Positions 47,801 to 61,600 of a DNA stretch of 64,000 nt are shown here, in pieces. Source of the stretch: Brienomyrus brachyistius (Eukaryota > Chordata > Actinopteri > Osteoglossiformes > Mormyridae); NCBI RefSeq assembly GCF_023856365.1, contig NC_064551.1:21375349-21439348 (forward strand). The letters run 5' to 3'. The notes beneath the pieces were generated by a model that worked only from the letters and a program-made list of their open reading frames with translations, was not told where the DNA came from and made no database searches. Made by a program: the position numbers and the translations under genes. Position 1 is the first letter of the stretch. Each line of letters opens with the position of its first letter.

Positions 47801-50800
47801 ACGAGCTCCGGAGTCGCTGTCAGTGTCGCTCGCTCCCTCGCTCGCTCTCCGGGGCGCGGCAGGTTTAGGTTCTTACAGGAAGAGAAAGTAACACTTTGGA
47901 GACTGGAGGGGAAAAAAAAATTCAAGCACCCTGAACTGGTTGGCATCTGGAACTCTCACTGAGGCCTTTTTGTCACTGCGGTGGCACATGTCGTCGCCAG
48001 TGTTTTCGTGTGTGTGTGTGGGGGGGCGGGGCTTCTGCTTGGCTTCCTAGGATGCAGATGGCCGGAAGCTGCCTCTCCCTGGCCGCCCGCCGGGTTCCGC
48101 ACGAGGCGTCACCCTCCGCGGATGAAAACGCAACTCCGGTCACTGTGTTCCGAGGACGCGATATGCAGTTGGAGTGCGACGGCGCACCTGCAGTTATTTA
48201 TTGTCTGAAAATACAAAATAATGTGTGATTCCAAAGTTCCACAATCCTCAGTGAAATTATGGTAGAAATGCGTGTATCAATTTGCACCGTCTTCCTCACC
48301 AGTCCGCTTGTCTTTCTGCAGTGTCTCTCTGTCCGTCTTAATTTTGTATCTTAAAATGTCATGTCTGTGTCATGTTACATGTCTATTTACATTCTGCTTA
48401 TTACTTATTTTCATTTGCACTATGAAGAGAGTGATGCTTCCCTTGGATTTCCTACAAAAGAATAACCGCTGTACCGCTCTGTAGCAGATGTAGGCTTCCC
48501 CCCAAAAGGCTGCATGTTAAGCACATGGCTTGTGGTAAAAACGCTTCCGGAAGAGTGATGTGTGTGTTTGGTGTGTCGAGCTCCCCTCCCATGAAACATG
48601 GCATCTTTCTCCCGAGTCACTTCTTTCTTTTTCAGCCTTGGTGTGTGTCTGAGCTGTGCCCTGACCGCTGTCCCGGCCCGACGGTGCGGGTATGGCTCTG
48701 CACTGTTTTGGCACAAGCAGGGTGTGGCTTTGAATGCGCAACAATTACACTTAAACAATTACAGGGAAACTGAGGCGCGATATCTGTTTGTGCGGCGTGT
48801 TCTGCCTGCCAGTGCCTGATTTGTTTGCCTGTATTTGTTTCTCAGACGTCTGGACTGTTTTTCTGCTTCTCGGCAGCCAAGAGAATGTGGTCTGGAAGCG
48901 TATATCCTGTTTTCTAACTTCTCCACCCTCTGCCCGTGTCCCCCAGAGTGGCTGGTGCCCCCCGGACCTGTACATGTCACCATTAAACCAGATCATTGGA
49001 TGCCAGTCCCTCCCATGCGAGTGGCTTAATCGGGTGTTGAAGCTGGTTTGTAGCTAACAGGAGGCATCTGAAGCTTTATGATCGTACCTCATGCTTTCTG
49101 ATCACCTGTTTGGTCATGTGCTTTGCCTGCTGTCACAGAGACGACCTGGAACGATCCGTCCCTTCTCGCTGTTCTATAATGCTGATCAGTGGTGCTTGCT
49201 CATCGGTGTCATTCTCAAGCTCCCCGCTGTAATGGTCTTTGAAAGCTGAGCTCCCTTCTTTTTCCCCCATATGGCATCAACACAGCCCCCCCCCTCCAAA
49301 CATTGTAACTTTAGCACATTTGTTGGCACTGGTGCTTAATTCCAGCTTCGGGTTTCCTTGGGAACCAGCCCTAGAAGACCTGGCTGCAGAGGTTTTGAGG
49401 GTGTGGTCACTGCAGCTGAAGATCCTGGGTTTGTGTGTGTGCAGTGATTTTCTATTTTATTTTTTTTTGTCTCTGCATCTGGGCCTCCTGTTTTGAAGCT
49501 CTCCTCGCCCGAGTCTGTGAGTTTGCACGGCAGTGGATGGCTGAGGCGGGTCACTGGCGACCGCCGGGGTGTGAAGGAGCCTGCGGTATGTGAGGAACGC
49601 GACCTCTGTCCGCATAGTAGGCGGAAGAGAGCCCAGGCTGACCACTTGCGGAGGGACAGGAGCGACGGGCCTGCTGAATTCCAAGGGCGGGAATGGCACT
49701 GCCGTGAGAGCGGTCCCGACCCCGTTCCGGCACCGTTCTGCTGTGGGTCCAGGCTCGTTCGCCTATGACTTTGACCTTCATACCCTGGAAAAAAATCGAA
49801 TGTTGTCTAAAACGTCTCGGCACCAGTTTTGCTCTTGCTGCTGTGCTCTGACTGAGTTTGTGAGATTGGCTTCGTGATGATAAATGGGCTTCTGCGCTGT
49901 CAGCCACCCAGTTTAACCTGCTTTACTTTATTTACTATTGGTTTTATCACTTCCCTTTCCTTTAAACCAAACATGCAATTAATAACATGTGAAAGTCCTG
50001 CCCTCTCACCATGGCTGTTGGCACATTAACCCTCTGTTATACGCGAACCCTCTTGTGTGGTCAGTATTATCCTGAGATGGTGATTGAATGCGTGGGTGTG
50101 GAGGTAGTGCTGCTAGTTTGCACGGCTGAGATAGGCAGCCTTTTCCTGACATTGGGCCAAGCAGGTGGGGGGGGTGAAGAGTTTCTTGACTTGGCGGCCC
50201 TCAATCATCTTTCATGTGGTTTCTGGGGTTGTCTGTGGTAACTGAGCGTCAAGTACCCAGCATGCACTGCAGGCGGCGGCCACTTCCTGCTTTGTCGTCT
50301 TTCGGGGCTCCGTCGCCGGAGCCGTCTTCTTTTTCCCTCTTGCGATGAATTTCACCAAGTGGCTGCCCTGGCGGAGGAGGCAGGGTGCTTCCAAGCACAG
50401 GAGAAAGCAGCCTGCCCTTCCTGCTGTAGGTAAGCGTACTGCAAGGCCCTCCTCTCGGCCCGCTTCCCTTCCTGCTTCCTGCCAAAGAGGAAAACATGGC
50501 GCTTTGCCTTTTGTATTCGTTGTCCCTTCTTTTGTTTGAACTCGCAGCCTCTCTTCCTAGCTGTGAACACTTTAGAGGCTCCATCTGTGCGTCGCAGCAC
50601 TGCGCTCCTTAAGGAATCGGGTCTCAGACATGGGCCGAATTTGCTGTTAAAGTTCTGGCTGAGGTTGTGACTCCTCAGGATGGGGACTTTTTTAAGGGGG
50701 TGCCATTCTCCCTGTGGTCTTTACTGTAGATATTACGATTTCAGGAATGATGTAGAAGTGTTGACTCTATGCCCCCCCCCCCCCGATTCCCCCGGTCAGG

Positions 50801-53800
50801 GGCAGTATGTGTACCCTTCCCCTCTCCTCCATTCTGGCGCTTTGTGGCACAGTAGGAGTCGTGCACCTCACTCTGTACCCTGCTGGCCAACATACGTACT
50901 GTTTCTCTTTCTGGCCCCCGCATTTAAGTCCTTGATTAGTCATTAATTCCAAGAGAATTTTAACATTCGGTGGTTGGCTAAGTTATAGCGCGCTGAGGTT
51001 GAATAGGACCAGACAGAGCTGATTACGTCAGCTGTCGCAGGTTAGCACTGGTTTTGGTTGATGTAAATTGGGTGGGTGGGTGATGAGATGTTGGTGGTGC
51101 TTGTCTGGAACTGTTGACGTTTTTAGTGGGTGAGAGAATGACTCCTCCCCTGTGCAGTCATTGGCTGACCTCTGCTTGGGCTCGCTTGTCTGTTTTTGCT
51201 TTGATATGTGGTGGCAAATGAGGGGCTTTTGGTGTGAGGTCCTGTCAGACCAGGAAGTGGGGAGTATCTCCCTACTGGCTGGTTGTTGAATGGGGGGGCA
51301 CCTTCCTTCACCTACACTGATGCCTTTCCATCTCTGTGTTTAGTGCCTCTTTAATGAGTGTTCTTGGCTGGAGCCCTTGGGAAAGGTGCAGCTTTGATCT
51401 GAGCCAAGCGGTGGTCTGGGGGGGGGCAAACTGAAGGGGTGGAATCCATAGGCTGCTCACTCTCAAAAGCTGAGAAACTGCATTATGAACAAGGGCGTAA
51501 CTAGAAATTCTAGGTCCCAGAACAAAATGTCACACAGACCCCCCCCACCAAAGTGAAGAATGCATAGTAGGGTAGGGCTGGTAATCACCACTGATTTCCC
51601 AAATCGATTTGATCTCTGATTCCATTCTTTTTGATTCAATGTCAATTGTAATTCAATTAGTAATCTGTATAAATTTTGGCATATCCTAATGTTTATTAAC
51701 TTCAGAGCTCGCCGCATGCTGCTGTTTCATGGCAGCGATTTATAAGCACTAATGTGGCGGTCAGGATAGGGGACGGCTCAACAGCCAGCCTTCCTTTGAA
51801 ACAGGAGATGCTGTGAATAATTAAGCTAAAAAGATTTTGATAGTCTGGTGGTTCTTTTTGCAGTTTAAAGACCGATATGTTTTATAATCATAAGGATATG
51901 CCAAATGTATACTGACTACTGACTTTTGGGTGTCAGAATTTGCCGCTCATTAATGTTGTTGGTGCACCACTAATTTGTCAGATTTTGGGCGTAACTGTCC
52001 GGATGGTGCTGAAAAGCTGGCGTCCGGCTAGATTATTTTTTTTAATGTCCGTCATGGCATCACGTCTATCGGCTCTGATTTGTGCCTGGACACAAGCTGT
52101 GGCGATTTATTTGACTCCGTCTTTTGGTTTATAATAGCAAGTTATGTTTGGCTCTAGTTTTTTGAGTAAATTGAAATTTTCTTTTTTTATTTTTAGTTTT
52201 ATTTAGCTTGTCTTTCTGCAGTGTCTCTCTGTCCGTCTTAATTTTGTATTTTAAAATGTCATGTCTGTTATGTTACATGTCTATTTACATTCTGTTTATT
52301 ACTTATTTTCATTTGCACTATGAAGAGTGATGCTTCAGCTCGGTGTGACTCCACGCATCAGATATCTGAAGCTGACAGTAAAAGATACTTTGACTTATTT
52401 CAGCTGGCTGCTAATTCCCTTGGATTTCCTACAAAAGAATAACCGCTGTACCGCTCTGTAGCAGATGTAGGCTTCCCCCCAAAAGGCTGCATGTTAAGCA
52501 CATGGCTTGTGGTAAAAACGCTTCCGGAAGAGTGATGTGTGTGTGTTTGCTGTGTCGAGCTCCCCTCCCATGAAACATGGCATCTTTCTCCCGAGTCACT
52601 TCTTCTTCTTTTTCAGCCTTGGTGTGTGTCCGAGCTGTGCCCTGACCGCTGTCCCGGCCCGACAGTGCGGGTATGGCTCTGCACTGTGTTGGCAGAAGCA
52701 GGGTGTGGCTTTGAATGGGCAACAATTACACTCAGGGAAACTTCTCTGTTTTTATTTGCCAGTTGGGTGCAAGAGTAACGAGGTTAAAGCTCTGATCACC
52801 ACGGGAAAAGGCCATAGACTATAAAATGTGTATTTAAAAAAAAAATAAATAAAACCGACTTTGGAATTTTATGAATAAATTTTGGCACTATGCAAATGAA
52901 CAGGAAAATTATACTTTTTTTTTTTTCGCCCCCATCCATGTTCCTCTGACCCCCCCTGGGTTTGGCTCCTGCGTTCCCTCTGCATCTGGTCTTTAGCTAT
53001 GAAACCAAAGTGTACCTTTTTGCCTTGCTGGGGTTTTTCCATCTTCTGTGGGTGTATTGCAACTCATGTAACCCCCCCCCCCCCCCCCCCCCCACGCTCT
53101 GAGGCAGCAGGACCACGAGTCTGGAGTGAATCTCTTGGCTCGTGGTTGGAGCAGCCCAGTCCAAAACCGGTTTTGGACCAAAATAAGGCTGAAAGGCCCT
53201 GCTGTGAGGCACGCGACCACCGGGCACGGCCTGCTGGCTTCGCTGGCCCCTCTGACTCGCTCTCCAGCCTGAGTTCTGGCACATGTTACCCGCATTTACG
53301 GGAACTCGAGACCGGCGGCTTGGCAGAGCCGACTGGCATCGCTGTTCTATGCCCGGATTCCGACGTTGGCTGCAGAGGACAGAAGACGCGGTTCAGCTTT
53401 CTCAATGTCTGTGAAGCAAGTTCTGCCTGCTTGCGTTAAGCAAGAGCAGTTGGCTGATTTGTGAATGGCAGGTTGGGCAATATTAAAAAAACAAAAAAAA
53501 AACAGGAATGCGGACTTCCTTTTTATTTTATGCGTGGTATTTTTATTTAAGCATCTTGTTTTCTTAATTTTTAAAACTGCCTTCTCTCCACAACAGCGGG
53601 AGGTGCTGTCTCTCATTATTATAAGATCCTGTAAGTCAGTCTTTCCGAACTCCTCCTTCCGTTTTCTCCCCAAAGGGTCCCATTGATTCCGCCATGACGG
53701 GGCAGGCTTGGCAGCTTGGCATTGGGTGTGGGGGTGTTGTCGGAATGGCAGGATTTCCGTGGAATTCCCAGATTCCCTCCACACAAGTATGGGAGTCATC

Positions 53801-55583
53801 TTTTAGCATTTGGCTTCTCGTCAGCATGGAGTAGAGAGGTCACCATTTGTTGGTGGGCTTGCAGGTATACTGAAATAGCACGTTATCACTGGGAAAGTGA
53901 AAGGAGTACTTTAGGGGTGTCCACTGGGGTGGGACTACAGGACCATGCTAAAAGCTGATAGGCCCCTGGAGTGCCCCTTCCCCTGCCACTCACCAATTCA
54001 AAACCTGTCATTGGCTAAAGATAAGGTTGGCCCCTTGTGCAAATTATGCCCCCACCTTAAATATCCTAAAATCGCCCTTCAGTTGCGTCCATGGGTGGCA
54101 TAGCGGCACACCGCACACGCCCGAGGCTCGCTCTCCTTATCTCAGCCCATTAGCTGTGCGGCGAGGTGTGTGAGGAGGCTTCTGGGATTTGGTCTGCTGA
54201 TGCGATCTCGGCTTCCTGTCTGTTCCGTCCGAGTTGCGAGCGTGCCCTGCGGCTTCACTCGGCATCCCTCCGGGCTTCTCCCATTCTGCCAGCTTGTCCC
54301 GTAATTATCAAAACATTTTCATCTTTAACATAATGTGAAATTCTCTCTAACACCATAGTGGCTGAAAAGCGCGCAGTGAAACGACTGTTCAACAGCTTGT
54401 TTGTGGAGGGGGGGGGGGATTTTCATGAGCTATCATCCTAGACTTATTAACCCCATGGCCTGGACTGGACCGTGGTGCTGCATAATTCTGGCTTTTAGAG
54501 CTCCAGTAAAAATTAGAACATATTCTTCTGAATTTGCCGTGTGAGGTTTTCATTTCGCATGCTATTTTTGAACATTGTCTACAGGTAATAATTATAGAAT
54601 GGGCCCATTGAGATGAGTTCTCAGCCATCCGGCCTGGTTTAGGTGTGTGTGGGGCCGTGAAGTCTGGATGTGGGTTTTTCGGCTGGTGTCAGAGCAAGTG
54701 GGGGTTAGAGGGGTGGTGGGGGCAGGGGGTGCTGTGGTGTGGAAGCGGTGGGTGTTCACAGGGGGCCGGAATTCTGTGGCACTTCCATGTCTACCTGCCC
54801 TGCACTGCCCCCACCCCCGGCCTGAACCTCGGCACGCCTGACATTCCTTCACGGGTGGTGTCAGACGGAGGAGACGGCACAGTCCCTCCGTGACAATACG
54901 GCCCATTGTGCTGCCGGGTGGGGTGGAGGCTGTTGCTGTCACCCCCCCAGGCGCCTCGTTCCCATGGCGTCCGCTAACTTCAGGGAGAGAGCGACTCCAC
55001 CACGTCTGCTCTGCATGGCAGCGTGTTAGAGGTCACATGGTCACATGCCACGCCCCCTAACTTCCGCTTCCTTTCCTTTTATTTATTTTTTTTTAAACCT
55101 TCCTTATTACTTGAGATACATATTCAGTGGTTACTGAAGAGGAAATAGTTGCCGTATAGATCATCAACCCCGCTGGCCAGGAGCGGTGGAGCTTTAGGAA
55201 TCTGCGTTGGGATTTGGCTCAGTCGACTGGTGCGTTTCCATCAGCGTGTGCGTAGCTTTTTGTTTACTGTGTGTTGCGTTAATATCACCAACTTGTGATT
55301 TGCATGTGCCACAGTGGCTATGCTGCCTGGCCCACCGGGGGGGCGGAGCCAGGCCTGGGGGGGGGGGGGCGGGGTGAGCTAGAGCGATCGTGTAGCCAGA
55401 ATGGCTCCGAGATAATAAACTTTCCACAGACTTTTTTTTTTTTGTTACTCTTTAACCGGTCTATGTGCATAAGCGTCTCTCTCCATAGCTAAGCACATGA
55501 CTGGGTCAGTGTTGCCTGGGGGACAAGGTTTACCTGGACCAATCTCTGTTCACTGAACTAAATCATAGGGGCAGGTTTCTTCT

Positions 55584-55657
<74 letters not shown>

Positions 55658-58600
55658 ATGCTGAGGTTTGTGTTTCCCTATCACCTCACCCTCCCCCCGC
55701 CCCCTCTCAACCCCCTCCAAACTCTCCTGTGTCCTATTGAAGAGGGAGGGGATGAATTCCTTTCTTTATTTCTCAGCATTCTTGTCTCGTGGTTGTAAGT
55801 CTGTGTGTGTGTGTGTGTTTGTGTTGGAGGGGCTTGCCTGTTGGACTTGACCTCCGACTGGAGGTTCATAGAGTCTGTGGGGGCTGTGCCGGCAGCGGGA
55901 ACGTGCTGCGTCTTGCCCCGCTAGCTAGCTGTTCCGTCACCGCGTCCTGAGACATTCGAGACCGCTAGTCAGATGCGGCGACGCTATCGGTTACGTGGCA
56001 CCTGAGAAGCGCGCCGTAGGGCCGGTCCTGTGCATACGTCTCTCGCCCCAGCTGTCCAATCAGCGACCTCCTCCTCCATTGTTGATTTTTGCCGTGAGGT
56101 GCGTTCATGTTCCCCAGACAAGACACCATGACAGGCCGCCATAATGGCTTGCCGTTGGGTGCGTGCATGGTGGCCGATCATACTAATGTGCCGTTTGTCC
56201 TTTCCCTGCTAGATGAGCATGATGCTGTACAGAAGAAGACGTTCACCAAATGGATCAACAGCCGCTTTACCAAGGTAATTTATTTTTTTTTTTAAAGTCA
56301 GGACTCGTTTTGCAGCAATAGTCCATGAAGCACGTTATCTGTGGGATGCGTGACACTGTGTGCGCCACTTATCATCATTGCTGGCTTCTATTCACTATCC
56401 ACCCCCAAAGAGGTTTTCGATAAAGGGACACCGGGTCCAGGTTTCCACGAAGGGCTGATATATTAGCACCCAACCGTTTTAACGTCTGTGTAGGGAGGCT
56501 TTGGTATGTGCCAAAGCTCACGTAGGCTCCCAGGAGACTCGTTTCCCCGCTAAGATTTCCCAGTGTGGATAAGGAGACAACAAAAGCTGGTAATGCCGAT
56601 GGCAGGTCATGCACACGCGTGGTAGGTCGTCATGGAGACGACTCCCGCCCCCAGCCCCATGACCCTGGGTCAGAACACCAGTCCATTTTTTTTTAATTTT
56701 TTTTTTATGGGGATATTTGAACAACCTCTGCCCCCCATGGAGTCCTCTGAACGTTGGGTACAAATCTTCCTTCATCAATGACCTTCGTAAAACAGTTTAA
56801 TAACACTCAGATTCTGGGCACTTTGTCTAAAGTACAACTAAGAAAAGTATGTCTGGAGGAAGGCAGGAAGGCGCTGGAGCCGATCCAGCCTCTGCAGGCT
56901 CTCAAGAATGCTGCAGTCCTCGACCTCCTCATGAATGGGCTGATGGTGCCGTGTCAGTCCCACACACACGACATGCTTGTTTTGTTTTTGTTTTAACCTG
57001 GTCACTGTTTAACTATAAATACACAAAAGGGGTGTGAGGAACCTGGAGGCGAGCTAAGAGTCAACCCCACCGCCCAGTCACGGCACTGCTGACCATGCCA
57101 ACATCTGCCTCTATCCCCCTCGTGTTTACAGACTCGTCGGACGGTTGCATCGGCTGCTTTCTTAGGAAGGAGGGGAACAGAGAGCCTGTTTTCACTGCTC
57201 TCTTCCCCTCGTCTGATCTCTAATTTTCTTTTTCGAAGACACTTGGAAAAATAAGGCTTCTATTTTTGCCTGGGTATGTTTCTTGTGCAGTTTTTTGCAT
57301 CTTCTGCCATGTTTTGTTGACATCTCTTCTGAAATCTGGAACGGAGAATGTGAAATGCTGTGGAACGATCTGTAGAAGAATGCCGCTGGATGCCAGGGGG
57401 CCCTGTACCGTAAATCTCCCCGAGCTCGTTATGTCGGGACTTGCCGAGCGGCGGGCGGTTTCTCGGGCAAATTCCCGCCGCCTGCAGTGCCTTGCTGTGA
57501 CTGGCTCTCCTTACCGGGATCTCTGCCTGTCTGATTCCCTTTTCAGGCTGCTTTATGCTTCCTTGACCATCTTTATCATGCACATCTGGAAATGGAGCTG
57601 TATAAATAGGCTGAAAGTAGTTAATGCCAGCTGGAACCGAAACAAACCTACCCAGGAGTAGTATCGAGTACCACTAGAAGTTTTCCCACAATGCCTCAAT
57701 TGGCTGCCTATGTGATGGTGTAGAGCTATTTAAACCTGCATTCTTATAGCTATGAGGCTAATGGAAAGTGGATGCCTCCTCAAACAGAAGCTCCTGAACT
57801 GGATCTCCCAGCCAGCATGATGGTTCTGGTACATTTGGCAGGAGTGATTGTTGGACCTCATAATAGATCCTCTCTCAACATCATCCCGTTCACTGATTTA
57901 TTCTGCTTTATTGGCAGGCTGGGAAGGCACCCATCAAGGACATGTTTTCAGACCTCCGGGATGGCAGGAAGCTTCTAGACCTTCTGGAGGGCCTCACTGG
58001 GACGGTGCTGGTGAGTGGGCCTGTTGAATCCGGGGTGTGTGGGTTTGCCTTGGGGAGCTTGGCTCACGGGCGGCTTGGAGTCATCCGAGGTTCCATCTCA
58101 GCACTGTCAGCATGCCTTGAGGTCGGCTTTATTCAAAAGAGATCTTGACGGCTTGCCCTTGGTATGTAGCGATTTGAGAGCTCAAAGTCTCTGCACCCAG
58201 CCTCATCTAGAACAATCGTTGGAATTTAACATCTGAGCCCCTCATTTGGCTGTGAGGAGATCTCTGTTTTTTTTTTCTCTAATGTTTTGAGGCAAGAAAT
58301 AGTTGACACTGAATAAGGACATTGGTGGATACACAGCAATTGGCATCACTCTGTAAGGAATATCTCTCCCTTTTAAGTTTTGTGTTTCGATCCCAAAACG
58401 GAGCTTAAGCTGACATGTATCCATTAACATGGGATTTGCATGTTGGCACATCTTACTTCTCTGACTCACGTACTGTATGCATAGACTAAGTACAGAAAGG
58501 GTATCATGTTACTCAAGAAGAGCGTGACCCTATTTTCTGGATTCTTATCCGCAGGATGTATCATTGGCGTTTGTCCAAAATGATTCCTTTTATTCGTCTT

Positions 58601-61600
58601 CCGTCGATGTAATGAATTTCTTGCTTTGCCTCTCTCTTCTCAGACCAAAGAACGGGGGTCCACGCGAGTGCACGCGCTCAACAATGTCAACAAAGTCCTT
58701 CAAGTTCTGCAGCAGAATAACGTAAGCGTCCTGCTTGGCCTGCTGCACTAGGCCTGGGTTGTCTTCATAGAGCATGTGACCGCACAAAATGAAATGGCAT
58801 TACGGAGTTGTCTGGGGTGGAAGTATGACTGCATCATCGGTATCACATCTTCCTACCCACGATTGGTATCACGCCGTGTTGCTTTGAGTCCATGAAGGAT
58901 GCAGATGGCTTTTTGGGTGTTTGGTGTCAGGCTGTTCTTTTTCCAGGCTTAGGTAAGAGGTTCCAATAGCTTTCAGAAATAGCAGGAGGAATGCCCGTCC
59001 TTCACAATGGGTTTGGATTCGAGGTCTGAAAGTTTGCTGATTACACAGAGAAACTATGATAAGCAAAAGCCACCATTAGTCACCTTTTTAACCTTCTAGA
59101 AGGACCCATTTTTGTAACATGGGCTGTACCCTAACCAACCAGCCCGGTCTTTCTGCTGAGTGTGTTTGGAAGCCTGGTGTGACCCAGTGACACGCTGTCC
59201 TTTGCTCTGGCATGCATCTGTCCCTGTGTGGCAGTTTTACATTCGCCTAACCTGACTTACTCATCCGTTCCTTTTTTCCTGTGTGGTGGCCTCCTTTGTC
59301 TTGCCTTGTTACTCCTTCATACGTGGCTGGCACAAAGTTCACTTATCTGGTTTGTTTGTGTGGGGTGACCACCGGGCGTGACTTTGGATTGTGGAACGAA
59401 ACTAAGGGTGCGAGATGTGGATAAGCATTAGTTTTGCTTAATTTTCTCCTGCTGTTTGGCATTCTCGGTGTCTCATGCAGCAGAAACCGTGTGCATGCAT
59501 GCATGCATGACTGTGTGTGTTAGAGAGAGAGAGAGAGAGAGAGAGAGAGTGTCCATACTGAAATCTACAGAAATAACTTCCCTTGTATCTAAATGTTGGG
59601 AACTTATAACGTAGAATTGATGTTTATCTTAAAAATGTCTGATCGTTGGTGTTTGGTTTGACATACATGACATAAATGAGTCCTCCCGTGCTGCAGGTGG
59701 AGCTAGTTAACATTGGTGGGACCGACATCGTGGATGGGAACCACAAGCTGACTCTAGGCCTCATCTGGAACATCATCCTGCATTGGCAGGTGAGTCAACG
59801 CCTTTAGCTCTCTGCAGATGTCCTGTAACTGGAACAACTGGTGACGAAACCAATAAGGACTTAAGCCCTAGAATCCATCACTCTGCGCTCTCTCGTGTTT
59901 TTCACTGAAGAGCTTAACCTGGATTACTGCAGTTAGTCTGTGTTACTGGCTAATAGAAAAGCAGTTATCTCTGTCAATCATGTCAGATGAAATTTACTAC
60001 CGAACATGATTTGGAGTGATTTTTGACTGCTTATTGCTCAGGTTAAGGACATTATGAAAGACATCATGTCCAGCTTACAGCAGACCAACAGCGAGAAGAT
60101 CCTGCTCAGCTGGGTGCGACACTGCACCCGCACCTACGAACAGGTCAACGTGCTCAACTTTACCACCAGCTGGGCCGATGGCCTGGCCTTCAATGCCATA
60201 CTGCACCGGTACAGGTGAGCAGCAGCCGGGTCCGAAGCATGTCTGTCTCTGTGCAGCAGGAGGACTGGGTCACAGTATGGATGTCGTCAAAGCGTTCTGG
60301 TTGAGCTGCAAGGAGATGTTGCTATAACTGGTAAAGCTGGGAAGTCTAGCGCTGCTCCCTTTCTGCAGCTCTAGGACTGGGTGTCGACACTGGCCAGCTC
60401 ACTCCCCAGTGTCATTCGGGTGTGCCGGGGAGGGCAGTGTTGGGCAGTGTGACTATAGGGCAGGTTCTTGATGGCATTGACCCTGCTTCTCTCAAACGAT
60501 GATGTCAATGTGGATGTCTGAGGGGAGAGGCTGCTCTGCCTGTCTGCTTGGCCTGTAGGGGCTACGGTCCTGAGGCTCGTCTAGCAACCAGAGGGCAAAC
60601 CGACATCTCTGTGATGGGAGGATGTTCAGGGGATATTATGTTTCAGAGAGAACATGATGCATGCTCACATGCCCCTTTGGTTGCGTCACGGCCGCTCCTA
60701 AATGGTGCCGTCACAGTGACCGACGCCTTGTTTCGTTCCACTGACAGACGAATAGGATAAGCCCCCCACCCACCCCGTTGCCAGTGATTGTTCCACAAAT
60801 CTCTCCCTCTAAATTCGTTCGGTACCAGTGAACGAGTTCTTCATTTAAGGGTCCCTGTTTCTTTAGATGCTGTCCATTCATTGCCAAACACACGGGTGTC
60901 ATAAAGGGGGGGTGGTTAGGACGATTCCAAGGACCCCTGAGTGATTGTGGCCCAAAAAAATTTGGAACATAATCCGATTTGATCTGGGTTTGGGGGGGGG
61001 CAATATAATATGCTTTCATGGGGCCCAAAGTCCATAACGGCAACTCTGGCCATGCCTATGGTTTGGCATTGTGTGTTTCTCGCCGGCCCTTACCTGTATT
61101 TTTGTGCCCCCTCCCTGTCTCCCCCCCACAGACCCAACATGTTCAGCTTTGACAAGGTGCTGGGCATGGCGCCCGTAGAGAGACTGGAACACGCCTTCAC
61201 CTTTGCCAAAGACCAACTGGCTGTTGAGAGGCTCCTTGATCCTGAAGGTAGGGGCCCCCTACCATGTTCCCAGAAGGAGATAATGACCTGATTTATAAGC
61301 TGTAGTTTCCCTCACCTGGTTTTGTTTTCATAGCCGTTTGCCTTTTTTATACTGCACTCTGCATTCTCAGATTTGTTTATCTAATCATTCCATGTTGAGA
61401 TTATAGTGAAAGTTTGGTAAAGTTGGTAAAGACTGAAAGTTGACTTAAGCTTGCTCTGTTTTAGGAGGGACTCTTTGCTTTATTGTTGGAATCTTTCTGG
61501 CATATAACTTTGTCAAATCCCCCCCCCCCACCCCCCCGCTACCCTTAGATGTGGCCGTGCAGCTGCCCGACAAGAAGTCCATCATCATGTACGTGACATC

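Larger units (their letters stand above)
41837..56212 (+). other. UTRN long first coding intron (14.4 kb)
   Basis: Bounded by GTAAGT and CCTGCTAG. It holds two SINEs (44987-45184 and 45421-45752), a direct duplication (48306/52206), many G or C homopolymers of nine or more, a long (TG)n tract, and CpG-rich patches near 47760-47870 and 48060-48190. One candidate alternative first exon lies at 50345. Other sections (42.0-44.4, 45.8-47.0, 52.8-55.5 kb) show nothing further that I can name. Confidence 0.7.

Noticed and set aside
47760..48230. Second CpG-rich patch with an ATG frame (48061 onward) as an alternative utrophin start
   Set aside because: No donor in the required phase was found in that frame; only base composition supports it.
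55586..55798. Open frame of alternating Cys-Val
   Set aside because: It is simply the (TG)n microsatellite.
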